Below are positions 31,674-47,535 of a stretch of DNA of 64,000 nucleotides, in pieces. Position 1 is the first letter of the stretch. The number at the start of each line of letters is the position of its first letter. The stretch is from Labedella populi (GTDB lineage: Bacteria > Actinomycetota > Actinomycetes > Actinomycetales > Microbacteriaceae). The position numbers and the translations under genes were made by a program. The notes under the pieces are model-generated. The model saw only the letters and a program-made list of their open reading frames with translations. It made no database searches and was not told the DNA's origin. The stretch spans positions 1 to 64,000 of the forward strand of contig NZ_RZNC01000002.1 of assembly GCF_004078655.1 (NCBI RefSeq), given 5' to 3'.

Positions 31674-32534
31674 TCAGCGACCGGACTTGACCTGGAAGAC
31701 CGACTTCGACGGGGGAGGTGAACCCGTGGCCGTCGCGTCGGTCGCGATGGGCGCGCCCGCGGCGAACTCGCGGAGTTCCGCGCCGACGAGGGCCTTCGCG
31801 GGGTGCGGCCCGCCCGCGAGGAGCCGCGGCAGGAAGTCGAAGGGCGGCTCGGACGGGGACCCGACGAGCACGAGGTTGCCGAAGCGACGGCCCTTGATGA
31901 TCTGCGCCTCGGCGATGACGGCCACGTGGTCGAGTGCGGCGGCGAGCGTGGACACCTGGCTGCGGGCGAACGCGAGTCCCGGTCCGTCCGCGACGTTGAC
32001 CGCGAGGAGCCCGGTCGGGGAGAGCAGTCGCGCGACCTCCCGGTAGAACTCGACGCTCGTGACGTGCGCCGGTGTGCGTGCGCCCTGGAAGATGTCGACG
32101 ATGACGAGGTCGCAGGAGGCGTGGAGGGCCGGCGGGAGTTTTCCGACGACCTCGCGGGCGTCGCCGTAGCGCACGCGGATCGATGCGCGCTTGGGCAGAG
32201 GGAGGTGCTCGCGGACGAAGTCGACGAGCCCGCGCTCGATCTCGACGACCTGCTGCCGGCTCCCCGGTCGTGTCGCCTCGACGTAGCGGGGGAGGGTGAG
32301 TGCCCCGGCGCCGAGGTGCACGGCCGTGATCGGCGCTCCGGGCTCGGCGGCCAGGTCGACGACATGACCGATGCGGCGGACGTACTCGAAGCTCAGGTCG
32401 CTCGGGTCTTCGAGGTTGACGTGCGACTGCGGGGTGCCGTCGACGACGAGCTGATAGCTCCCCGGGACGAAGCGGTCCGGCTCGATGACCGCCTGGAAGC
32501 CGCTGCCCTCGAGACGGACGTGGGGATGATCCAT
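31674..32534 (-). CDS. Spermidine synthase-like methyltransferase-fold protein
   Basis: A 286-residue protein of the polyamine aminopropyltransferase fold. It has the ligand region AVHLGAGALTLPRYVEATRP near residues 71-90, QQVVEIERGLVDFVREHL, RYGDAREVVGKLP near 123-135, and CDLVIVDIFQGARTPAHVTS near 140-159. The conserved spermidine-synthase gatekeeper aspartate of IxGGGDG is replaced by LGAGA, so polyamine synthesis is doubtful; related actinobacterial proteins are of unknown role. TAGTTT six bases before ATG 32534 indicates a leaderless mRNA. It is divergent from rpoB. Confidence 0.8.
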   Translation of the reverse strand: MDHPHVRLEGSGFQAVIEPDRFVPGSYQLVVDGTPQSHVNLEDPSDLSFEYVRRIGHVVDLAAEPGAPITAVHLGAGALTLPRYVEATRPGSRQQVVEIERGLVDFVREHLPLPKRASIRVRYGDAREVVGKLPPALHASCDLVIVDIFQGARTPAHVTSVEFYREVARLLSPTGLLAVNVADGPGLAFARSQVSTLAAALDHVAVIAEAQIIKGRRFGNLVLVGSPSEPPFDFLPRLLAGGPHPAKALVGAELREFAAGAPIATDATATGSPPPSKSVFQVKSGR

Positions 32535-32540
32535 TCCTCG

Positions 32541-32546
32541 AAACTA
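32541..32546 (-). promoter_or_regulatory. -10 element of leaderless spermidine synthase-like gene
   Basis: TAGTTT on the minus strand, six bases before ATG 32534. Confidence 0.45.
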
Positions 32547-32654
32547 CAACGATCGGCGGGTCGCGGTGGCTGCACGACGGGACGCGCGGACGGGAATGAA
32601 TCCGAGCGGCTCGCGTTTATACAGGAGACTCGCCGAAAAGGTCAAGCCGAGAAG

Positions 32655-32683
32655 TAGACATCGGGGATAACTCGGCATATGAT
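32655..32683 (+). promoter_or_regulatory. rpoBC promoter
   Basis: TAGACA (32655-32660), 17 bases, TATGAT (32678-32683): five of six matches in both hexamers, the best sigma-70 promoter in the window. Start near 32690 gives a leader of ~165 bases. A second overlapping set, TTGACC (32683-32688) and TTCACT 17 bases later, may be an extra promoter. Confidence 0.75.
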
Positions 32684-32854
32684 TGACCTTTGCGCTCCCA
32701 GACGTTTCACTCTGCCTTCATATTGCGGTCGGCCCGTGTGCACGATGATCCCACTTCCCCGTGGTTTCGAGGTGCTCCTTTCTGTGCGTCCGGCGAGTCT
32801 TCCCTCATCAACTGACAGTGATACGACCTGACGGGGTCCACGGAGGTTATTTCC
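32684..32854 (+). other. rpoB 5' leader
   Basis: About 165 untranslated bases before the TTG start, comparatively AT-rich, ending in a clear ribosome site (GGAGG, 32842-32846). No gene or strong hairpin is seen; leader control of RNA polymerase synthesis is possible. Confidence 0.4.
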
Positions 32855-36346
<3,492 letters not shown>

Positions 36347-36406
36347 TCCAGGCCCAGCGCCTCCACGTCATTAGAACTTCGAGAAACATTCCGTAGGAGA
36401 TAAGAA

Positions 36407-40288
<3,882 letters not shown>

Positions 40289-40315
40289 GCAGGAGTCTCC
40301 GAGAGACGCGATCCA

Positions 40316-40353
40316 CGCCGAAGGGCCCCGGCACCAGCCGGGGCCCTTCGGCG
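40316..40353 (+). terminator. rpoBC terminator 1
   Basis: A perfect 17-bp stem (40316-40332 with 40337-40353) and loop ACCA, 27 bases after the rpoC stop. There is no U-tract, which is usual for high-GC actinobacteria. Confidence 0.85.
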
Positions 40354-40453
40354 TACCCGGGCCGTGCGACCTCGTGGACTTCCGCACGCCATGCCGCCTA
40401 TCGACGCGTGGGGACAGCCCCGGCATGAGCCGGGGCCCTTCGGCGTACCCGGG
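40336..40453. repeat. Exact 26-bp direct repeat containing half a terminator
   Basis: The 26 bases 40336-40361 recur exactly at 40428-40453, 92 bases on. Each copy starts in the 3' arm of a hairpin. The sequences upstream of the two copies have diverged, so the second hairpin is shorter. Confidence 0.8.
40416..40438 (+). terminator. rpoBC terminator 2 (weaker)
   Basis: An 8-bp GC stem (GCCCCGGC with GCCGGGGC, loop ATGA) formed by the second copy of the 26-bp repeat. Downstream bases to 40626 contain the pilB leader; no gene is seen there. Confidence 0.6.
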
Positions 40454-40626
40454 ATGTGCGTTCCCGAGAGAGTCCTTCCCACGCCCTCCGAACGGGGGAG
40501 ACCACATTGTGGGACTGTTCCCCCCGATGAGCGTCGAATAGCGTTACTCGGGCCGATGACCGTGTGCACCAGACACGACCGGCGGAAGTGGTGTGATCCG
40601 CCACGGGGAACTCGGAGGTGACCGAC

Positions 40627-42303
40627 GTGGCGTCGATGACGGAAACGCTCATCCTGCACGGGATCCTGCCCCTGCAGCACCTCGATCGACTCGAGCGGTT
40701 GAGCCGCAACCACTCCGACGAGGAGGCCGTCGTCCGGGGACTCGTCGCGGACGGCGTCCTGACGGAGGCGCACGTGACTCGCGCGCGCGCCATCCAGCGC
40801 GGTCTCGACTTCGTCGAGCTCCTCGAGTACCCCGTCGACCGCACGGCCGTGTCGATGGTGTCCTCGGCGATCTGTCGGCGCCACGGCGTGCTCCCGATCG
40901 GCGTCGAGGGCGGCCGCATCCGCCTCGCGACGGCCGATCCCAACAACGTCTTCGCGATCGACGACGTGCGCGCCGCCACCCACCTCGTCGTGGAGCCCGT
41001 GATGGCGGAGCAGCACGATCTCGCGGCCGCGATGGACCGGTACCTCCGGGCCGACGACGAGCTGAGCGACCTCACGACGACGCTCGAGGAGGAGAGCACG
41101 TCGAGCGATGCCGCGCTCGTCACGGAGTCGTCGGAGGACGACGCCCCCATCGTGCGCGTCGTGAACCTGCTCGTCTCGCAGGCGATCCAGGACCAGGCGT
41201 CCGACATCCACATCGAGCCGGCCGAGCACGAGCTGCGCGTCCGCTACCGCATCGACGGTGTCCTCCACGAGATGCAGAGCGCGCCGAAGGCGATCCAGAA
41301 CGGTGTCATCTCGCGGCTCAAGATCATGAGCGACATCGACATCGCCGAGCGTCGGAAGCCGCAGGACGGCCGCATGTCGGTCGTTCACGGGGGCCGTCAG
41401 ATCGATCTGCGCGTCGCGACACTGCCGACGGTGTGGGGCGAGAAGGTCGTCATGCGTATCCTCGACAACTCGAACACGGCCATGAGCATCCGCGACCTCA
41501 ACCTGCTCGAGCGCAACTACGCGGTGTACGAGAAGGCCATTTCGAAGCCGCACGGCATGATCCTCGTGACGGGGCCGACCGGCTCCGGCAAGTCGACGAC
41601 GCTCTACTCGACGCTCGGGGCCGTCGCCCGGCCGGAGATCAACGTCATCACGGTCGAGGACCCGGTCGAGTACCGGATGGACGGCATCAACCAGGTGCAA
41701 GTGAATCCCAAGGCCGGACTGACCTTCGCGAGCGCACTGCGGTCGATCCTGCGAAGCGACCCCGACGTCGTCCTGCTCGGTGAGATCCGCGACCACGAGA
41801 CCGCCCAGATCGCGATCGAGGCGTCGCTCACCGGTCACCTCGTGCTGTCAACGCTGCACACGAACGACGCCCCGAGCGCGGTCGTGCGCCTCACCGAGAT
41901 GGGCATCGAGCCGTTCCTCGTGGGGTCGGCCCTCGACTGTGTCGTCGCGCAGCGCCTCGCGCGGAAGCTGTGCGACCGGTGCAAGCAGCCGGCGGAGCCG
42001 ACGGTCGAGGAACTCGACCGGCTCGGCTTCCCCTCGGTCGGCCCCGACGGTTCGCCCGTGCACCTCTTCGCCCCCGTCGGATGCCGGCAGTGCTCGAACA
42101 CGGGCTACCGCGGGCGGATCGCGCTGCACGAGGTCATGGCGGTCTCAGAGGAGATCGAGCGGCTGACCGTCGAACGGGCGTCGAGCGCCGACGTGGCCCG
42201 CGTCGCGAAGCGGCAGGGCATGCTGACGCTGCGGCAGGACGGGTTCGCGAAGGCCCTGCTCGGGCTGACCTCCCTCGAGGAGATCCTCCGGGTGGCCGTG
42301 TGA
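40627..42303 (+). CDS. pilB: Type IV pilus assembly ATPase PilB
   Basis: A 558-residue GspE/PilB ATPase, the pilus extension motor. GTG 40627 is selected because GGAGG (40614-40618) lies eight bases before it; GTG 40618 is the longer option. An N-terminal MshEN-like domain (~150 residues) is followed by the ATPase core: VRVVNLLVSQAIQDQASDIH, Walker A VTGPTGSGKSTTLYS near 315-329, a Walker B with VLLGEIRDHETAQIAIEASL near 380, and HLVLSTLHTNDA. A zinc-binding CxxC pair (near 448/451 and 486/489: CDRCKQP, CRQCSNTGYRG) is typical of PilB. First gene of the pilus locus. Confidence 0.95.
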   Translation: MASMTETLILHGILPLQHLDRLERLSRNHSDEEAVVRGLVADGVLTEAHVTRARAIQRGLDFVELLEYPVDRTAVSMVSSAICRRHGVLPIGVEGGRIRLATADPNNVFAIDDVRAATHLVVEPVMAEQHDLAAAMDRYLRADDELSDLTTTLEEESTSSDAALVTESSEDDAPIVRVVNLLVSQAIQDQASDIHIEPAEHELRVRYRIDGVLHEMQSAPKAIQNGVISRLKIMSDIDIAERRKPQDGRMSVVHGGRQIDLRVATLPTVWGEKVVMRILDNSNTAMSIRDLNLLERNYAVYEKAISKPHGMILVTGPTGSGKSTTLYSTLGAVARPEINVITVEDPVEYRMDGINQVQVNPKAGLTFASALRSILRSDPDVVLLGEIRDHETAQIAIEASLTGHLVLSTLHTNDAPSAVVRLTEMGIEPFLVGSALDCVVAQRLARKLCDRCKQPAEPTVEELDRLGFPSVGPDGSPVHLFAPVGCRQCSNTGYRGRIALHEVMAVSEEIERLTVERASSADVARVAKRQGMLTLRQDGFAKALLGLTSLEEILRVAV

Positions 42304-42349
42304 GCGCGCAGACCGGCGAACGAGACAGCACCAGACGAGGGAGAGACGC

Positions 42350-43831
42350 GTGACCGGACCCATCTACGAGATCCCGGTGACCCCGCCGGGCGACGAGGCC
42401 GGCGGCTGGACGCCCGGCGAGCCCGGGCAGCTGTCCCGTCGCGCACAGCGGCAGGCGAGCACGCAGACCGATGCGTTCGCGGCGGCGGCCGCGGAGGCCG
42501 CCGCGGCTGCTGAGGCGGCCGCGGCGGTCGAGGCGGCGCGAGCGGAGGCCGCTACGCCGACTCCGGCCCCGGCGGCGCAATCGTTCGCGGCACAGGCACA
42601 GGCACAGGCACCGGCACCGGCATCGGCACCGGCTGCCTCAGCGCCGACCGGATCGGCAGAGTCCACGTCCGGCGCTGCGCTTCGCGACGTGTCGCTCTCC
42701 GAGGCGCTCCACGAGCTCGTCGCCCTCGGCGGCTCCGATCTCCACATCACGCGCGACGCCCCGCCCACGATCCGGGTGAGCGGAGGGCTTCAGCCGATCG
42801 AGGGCGCGCGCCCCTGGGACGCGGCGGCCGTGTCACGCGAGCTCCTCGCGATCCTCGACGACCGCCAGCGCGACGCGTTCGAGGAGGTACTCGAGCTCGA
42901 CTTCGCCCACCCGCTCACGGAGGCGAGCCGCTTCCGCGTCAACTACTACAAGCAGCGCGGCTCGATCGGCGCGGCTTTCCGTCTCATCCCCACCGAGATC
43001 AAGCCGCTCACGGCGCTCGGCGTGCCCGACTCGGTGTCGCGCTTCGCGACCCTCGCGCGCGGGCTCGTCCTCGTGACGGGACCGACGGGTTCAGGCAAGT
43101 CGACGACGCTCGCGGCTCTCATCGACCTCGTCAACAAGACGCGGCGCGATCACATCGTGACAGTCGAGGACCCGATCGAGTTCATGCACCCGAACCAGTT
43201 GTCGATCGTGAACCAGCGTGAAGTGGGTCAGGACACGCGGAGCTTCGCGAACGCGCTCAAGCACGTGCTGCGCCAGGACCCGGACGTCATCCTCATCGGC
43301 GAGATGCGCGACCTCGAGACCATCTCCGTCGCGCTCACGGCCGCCGAGACGGGGCACCTCGTGTTCGCGACACTGCACACGCAGGACGCCGCCCAGACGA
43401 TCGACCGCGTCATCGACGTGTTCCCGCCGCACCAGCAGGACCAGGTCCGCACGCAGCTCGCCGGGACCCTGCAGGGAGTCGTCTGTCAGACGCTCGTGCC
43501 GAAGGCGAGCGGCTCCGGCCGCGTGGTCGCGACCGAGGTCCTCGTCATGACGCCGGCGCTCGGGAACCTCATCCGTGAGGGCAAGACCTACCAGATCATC
43601 TCGTCGATGCAGGCCGGTAAGGACCTCGGCATGCACACGATGGACCAGCACCTCGCCGAGCTCGTGAACGCCGGGTCGATCACGCGGAAGGCCGCCGAGG
43701 CGAAAGCGCACGATCCTGCGGCGTTCGCCCGCCTGCTCGGTCGCGCCGAGTCGCCGACGGAGGCCGCGGCCCAGGCGATGCGTGCGTCCGGGATCGACTT
43801 CGGCGATGCGTTCTCCGGGAGCGCGTCGTGA
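42350..43831 (+). CDS. pilT: Type IV pilus retraction ATPase PilT, with long Ala-rich N-terminus
   Basis: A 493-residue PilT-type ATPase from GTG 42350, with GAGGGAGAG upstream. Canonical PilT is ~345-370 residues; here ~110 extra residues precede it, rich in Ala/Glu then Ala/Pro/Gln (AAAEAAAAAEAAAAVEAARA), probably a flexible or coiled tether. The core has ELVALGGSDLHITRDAPPT, Walker A VTGPTGSGKSTTLAAL near 243, LIGEMRDLETISVALTAAET near 311, HTQDAAQTIDRVIDVFPPHQ, and KDLGMHTMDQHL near 423. It powers retraction, so twitching or DNA uptake is possible. Confidence 0.95.
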   Translation: MTGPIYEIPVTPPGDEAGGWTPGEPGQLSRRAQRQASTQTDAFAAAAAEAAAAAEAAAAVEAARAEAATPTPAPAAQSFAAQAQAQAPAPASAPAASAPTGSAESTSGAALRDVSLSEALHELVALGGSDLHITRDAPPTIRVSGGLQPIEGARPWDAAAVSRELLAILDDRQRDAFEEVLELDFAHPLTEASRFRVNYYKQRGSIGAAFRLIPTEIKPLTALGVPDSVSRFATLARGLVLVTGPTGSGKSTTLAALIDLVNKTRRDHIVTVEDPIEFMHPNQLSIVNQREVGQDTRSFANALKHVLRQDPDVILIGEMRDLETISVALTAAETGHLVFATLHTQDAAQTIDRVIDVFPPHQQDQVRTQLAGTLQGVVCQTLVPKASGSGRVVATEVLVMTPALGNLIREGKTYQIISSMQAGKDLGMHTMDQHLAELVNAGSITRKAAEAKAHDPAAFARLLGRAESPTEAAAQAMRASGIDFGDAFSGSAS

Positions 43832-43883
43832 CGACTCGGCACCGTGAGCGTGCTTCGGCCCTCGCTCTGAGGGGAGCCGCACC

Positions 43884-45113
43884 ATGCCCACGATGACCGG
43901 GTACGCCTACAAGGGGCGTGACGCGAGCGGCAAGATCGTGAAGGGCCGGGTCGACGCGACGAGCGAGGCGCAGGTCGCGTCCCGGCTGCGGGTCATGGGG
44001 CTGTCGCCCGTCTCGATCGAGCAGGCATCGGACGGGACGGGACTCAACCGGGAGATCTCGATCCCCGGGCTGTCCAAGGGCGTCACGCTCAAGGACCTCG
44101 CAATCATGAGCCGGCAGATGTCAACGATGTCGGGCGCCGGGCTGTCGCTCCTTCGCACCCTCACGATCCTCGCCGAGCAGACGGAGTCGGCGGGTCTCGC
44201 GAAGATCCTCGCGCGGGTGCGCGACGACGTCGAGGCCGGGACATCGCTTTCCGACGCGATGCGGAAGCACCCCCGCGACTTTCCTCCCATCATGATCAAC
44301 ATGGTGCGTGCGGGTGAGACGGGCGGCTTCCTCGACAACGCGCTCGCGACGGTCGCGACGAACTTCGAGAAGGAAGTGGAGCTGCGCGACAGCATCAAGT
44401 CGGCGATGACGTACCCCGTGATCGTCATCATCATGTGTTTCGTGTCCGTCGCGGCGATGCTCATCTTCATCGTCCCGATCTTCGAGACGATGTTCGCGGG
44501 GTTCGGGGCGGACCTGCCGGCGCCGACGATGCTGCTCGTCATCCTGTCGAAGCAGATGGTGTGGCTCGGGCCGCTCGTGCTCGTGCTGACGATCGCCGGC
44601 ACGGTGTGGTGGCGGCAGAACAAGAACACCGACAAGGTGCGACGCACGGTCGACCCGCTGAAGCTCAAGGCCCCGGTGTTCGGGCCGCTCATGACGAAAC
44701 TCTCCGTGGCGCGGTTCGCACGGAACTTCTCGGACATGATCGGCGCCGGCGTGCCGATCCTGCAAGCGCTGCAGATCGTGGGGGAGACCTCGGGCAACTG
44801 GGTCGTCGAGAACGCGCTCACGCGCGTGCAGGACGCCGTGCGGCAGGGGCAGTCGATCTCAGCGCCGCTCATCGACGAGAAGGTCTTCCCCCCGATGGTG
44901 ACGCAGATGATCGCCGTCGGTGAGGACTCGGGAGCGCTCGAGCAGATGCTCGACAAGATCGCGGATTTCTACGACCAGGAGGTCAAGACGACGACGGCTC
45001 AGCTCACGGCGCTCATCGAGCCGTTGCTCATCGCGTTCCTCGGAATCGTCGTGGGCGGCATGATCGTGGCGCTGTACCTGCCGATCTTCAGCATCTACAC
45101 GGCGATCGAGTAG
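43884..45113 (+). CDS. pilC: Type IV pilus inner-membrane platform protein PilC
   Basis: A 409-residue GspF/PilC protein from ATG 43884. It begins with the family's N-terminal strand YAYKGRDASGKIVKGRVDA, then has two GspF repeats, each with an amphipathic helix and a membrane segment: LAIMSRQMSTMSGAGLSLLR near 72 and FARNFSDMIGAGVPILQAL near 275. Membrane segments include YPVIVIIMCFVSVAAMLIFI near 176 and LIAFLGIVVGGMIVALYLPI at the end. It links motor and pilin assembly. Confidence 0.95.
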   Translation: MPTMTGYAYKGRDASGKIVKGRVDATSEAQVASRLRVMGLSPVSIEQASDGTGLNREISIPGLSKGVTLKDLAIMSRQMSTMSGAGLSLLRTLTILAEQTESAGLAKILARVRDDVEAGTSLSDAMRKHPRDFPPIMINMVRAGETGGFLDNALATVATNFEKEVELRDSIKSAMTYPVIVIIMCFVSVAAMLIFIVPIFETMFAGFGADLPAPTMLLVILSKQMVWLGPLVLVLTIAGTVWWRQNKNTDKVRRTVDPLKLKAPVFGPLMTKLSVARFARNFSDMIGAGVPILQALQIVGETSGNWVVENALTRVQDAVRQGQSISAPLIDEKVFPPMVTQMIAVGEDSGALEQMLDKIADFYDQEVKTTTAQLTALIEPLLIAFLGIVVGGMIVALYLPIFSIYTAIE

Positions 45114-45324
45114 GGGCTCTCGGGACGGGCTGTGGGGGCGGAGCGGAGCGGTTCGGTGAGGGCGGGCGCTGTGCTGTTCGGTGCGGGCGCTGTGCGCTTT
45201 TCGGGCGCGCTCCTCGCCCTCGCAACCGTCGTCCACAGGTGTCGCCTCCCGCCGTTATCCACCGAGTAGAACCCCTGATGGCGGACGTAATCCGTTTGTC
45301 GGTGGCCCATGGTTCACTCTCCTC

Positions 45325-46629
45325 ATGGACCCCGACGAGCTCGCCACCGCCTCCCGCGCGGCGCTGCTCGACGCGCTCGTCGCCAGTCGAGCTGTCGCGT
45401 CGCGCGAGGCGGCGCTGCAGGCGAGGGTCCTCGTCGAGTTGCGCTCCCGCGAGCCCGAGTTCGACCGCATCGGTGCGGCCGCCGAGGTCGCCGACGAACT
45501 GGGGCGCCGCGGCGGCTGGTCGGCATCCGTCGGGCTCGACCCGGGGCGGCGAGCAGAACTTGCGCATCGGGCTCTGATCGCGGAGATCGCGACGGCCGTG
45601 CACGAGTCCGAGGCCGTCATCGCCCGCGACGTCGACGAGGCGGAGCGGCTCGTCCGGCGACTTCCGCAGACACTCATGGCGCTCGCCGAGGGGCGCATCG
45701 GTGAGCGACATGCGCGGGTCCTCGTCGAGCAGAGCATCGGGCTCGGCGCGCACCCGAGCGACGCCGATCCGCGAGACGCGGAGAAGCGGCTCGCACGGTT
45801 CGAAGCCGAGACCGTGCCATTCGCCGAGGCGCTCAACCCTCCAGCGGTGCGTCGACGCGCGCGTCGTGTTCGTGAGCGGCTGCTTCCGGAGTCAATCGAG
45901 GTGCGGGTGCGCCGCGCGACGTCGGAGCGCCGCGTCGTGCTCGAGAACGCCGACGACGGCATGGCCTGGCTGCACCACTACCTCCCGGCCGAGGAGGCGC
46001 ACGCCGCCTACGCACGGCTGTCGCGCCTTGCTCGACGAGCCGCGCGGGGGAGCGGCCGCACCCTCGCGCAGACGCGAGCCGACATTGCGCGTGACCTCCT
46101 CCTCGGTGCGGCCTCGGAGGGTGTCTCCGGGGCGGACGCCATCCGGCCGACCGTTCACGTCACGGTGCCCGTCCTGACGCTTCTGGGGGCCTCAGAGGCG
46201 CCCGGCGCGCTCGATGGCTACGGCCCCATCGACGCGGACACCGCGCGACGTCTGGCCGCGAAAGCGCCGAGCTTCACGCGCATCCTCACCCACCCGGAGA
46301 CGGGCGTCGTCCTCTCGGTGGGCCGCGACTCGTATGCCGTGCCCGCCGATCTCAAACGCTTCGTGCAGCTGCGCGACGGACGGTGCCGTTTTCCCGGTTG
46401 CGGCCGGGTCGCTCGCGGCTGCGAGATCGACCACACCGTCGCCTGGGCCGACGGCGGCGAGACGGCCGCCGACAACCTCGCCGCGCTGTGCTCCGGGCAC
46501 CACCACCTCAAGCACGAGACGGCGTGGAGTGTCGCGCGGACGGATCCTGCGCCGACGGGCGGGGGAGCGCGACTCGTGTGGACGAGCCCGGCCGGCCGCA
46601 CCCATACGACCGAACCCGACCCGCCGTAG
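45325..46629 (+). CDS. DUF222 / HNH endonuclease (13E12-type)
   Basis: A 434-residue protein with an N-terminal helical DUF222 domain and a C-terminal HNH nuclease: RDGRCRFPGCGRVARGCEID followed by HTVAWADGGETAADNLAALC and SGHHHLKHE, giving the zinc cysteines and HNH histidines. Start ATG 45325 (MDPDELATASRAALLDALVA) is favoured; a longer reading from 45181 crosses low-quality codons. These genes are present in many copies in actinobacteria and their role is unsettled. It sits, same strand, between pilC and the major pilin gene, which is unexpected for a pilus operon. It probably has its own transcript. Confidence 0.88.
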   Translation: MDPDELATASRAALLDALVASRAVASREAALQARVLVELRSREPEFDRIGAAAEVADELGRRGGWSASVGLDPGRRAELAHRALIAEIATAVHESEAVIARDVDEAERLVRRLPQTLMALAEGRIGERHARVLVEQSIGLGAHPSDADPRDAEKRLARFEAETVPFAEALNPPAVRRRARRVRERLLPESIEVRVRRATSERRVVLENADDGMAWLHHYLPAEEAHAAYARLSRLARRAARGSGRTLAQTRADIARDLLLGAASEGVSGADAIRPTVHVTVPVLTLLGASEAPGALDGYGPIDADTARRLAAKAPSFTRILTHPETGVVLSVGRDSYAVPADLKRFVQLRDGRCRFPGCGRVARGCEIDHTVAWADGGETAADNLAALCSGHHHLKHETAWSVARTDPAPTGGGARLVWTSPAGRTHTTEPDPP

Positions 46630-46884
46630 TCACCCCGAAATGAAGATCCGGAGGTGGTCTCTCAATTCACACGATTCACCCCCCGACTGCGGCACACGTG
46701 CCCCCCGTTCGGTGTACGCCCGGAGGGGGTGCCACCCCGATATTGGGGTAACGACCGGGGCATTTTCACCCCCGTTGGCGTGTCTTCACGAGCAGTTGTT
46801 CACGCCTAACATCGTCCAGGGTCAAGGAAAACCCGGCCTTACGACCCACGCCCTGCACGCACATCACCAAGAACGGAACCCCTC
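46630..46884 (+). promoter_or_regulatory. Major pilin upstream region
   Basis: A 255-base gap of lower GC. It contains a near-perfect 16-bp palindrome (46734-46749, ACCCC...GGGGT) and a -10-like TAACAT (46807-46812), which would give a leader of ~66 bases. Several C-runs flank the palindrome. I could not fit a c-di-GMP riboswitch. No gene is seen. Confidence 0.45.
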
Positions 46885-47325
46885 ATGGTTGCTCGTATCA
46901 CCGCGGCACTCGCCGCACGTAAGGCCGCCCTCAAGGACAGCGACAAGGGCTTCACGCTCATCGAGCTCCTCGTGGTCGTCATCATCATCGGCGTCCTCGC
47001 CGCGATCGCCATCCCGATCTACATCGGTGTTCAGGACAATGCCCGGAACTCCGCGGTTCAGTCCGACCTGACGAATGCGAAGATCGCGGTCACTGCATAC
47101 CTAACCGAGGACGGAACGTTCCCGGACGAGACCGTTGCGGCGACCAAGACGGCACTTGAAAACTACGGTTGGACCCAGTCGACGGACACGGGAACCATCA
47201 GCGTCACAGGTGCGGCGGACGCCTTCTGCATCGAGGCGCCGCGCGCTGATGACGCCGCGAAAGAATTCCACATCACCTCGGCGGGTGGCGTAGAAGACGG
47301 CGGTTGCCCGACTGCAACCCCGTAA
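46885..47325 (+). CDS. pilA: Major type IV pilin
   Basis: A 146-residue prepilin. It has a long 22-residue leader, the cleavage site KG|FTLIELLVV with Glu at +5 of the mature protein, and the hydrophobic helix LLVVVIIIGVLAAIAIPIYI. The globular part has two cysteines (AFCIEAP and GGCPTAT) that could close the C-terminal loop. The mature length of ~124 residues is small but normal for a major pilin. A hairpin just after the gene could favour high pilin yield over the minor pilins. Confidence 0.93.
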   Translation: MVARITAALAARKAALKDSDKGFTLIELLVVVIIIGVLAAIAIPIYIGVQDNARNSAVQSDLTNAKIAVTAYLTEDGTFPDETVAATKTALENYGWTQSTDTGTISVTGAADAFCIEAPRADDAAKEFHITSAGGVEDGGCPTATP

Positions 47326-47369
47326 CGAGAAATCGCTGATCTGTTCGAGGCTCGGCTTCGATAGTGGTC

Positions 47370-47401
47370 CGGTGGGGCGTCGCTTGTTTGGCGCCCCACC
47401 G
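47370..47401 (+). terminator. Hairpin after the major pilin gene
   Basis: A 10-bp perfect stem (47370-47379 with 47392-47401, 12-base loop). It probably stops most transcripts after pilA and leaves a reduced level for the minor pilin operon. Confidence 0.65.
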
Positions 47402-47535
47402 TCGTCCGTTACGCAGCCAGCTCCTAAGCTCGAGCGTCCGACGACGCCGGCGTTCTAACGGGCGTGAATTTTGCCAAGCGACACCGGAACAAGGCTTCAA
47501 GCGCCGCCCTGCTTCATGCAAAAGAGGAAGGAACG

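Noticed and set aside
45313-45318. TTCACT as a -10 for a leaderless HNH gene
   Set aside because: Spacing to ATG 45325 is six bases, but the hexamer lacks the key A at position 2, so it was not counted as a leaderless promoter.
46800-46884. Possible c-di-GMP riboswitch before the major pilin
   Set aside because: The region has short hairpins but not the conserved GEMM core sequences in order.
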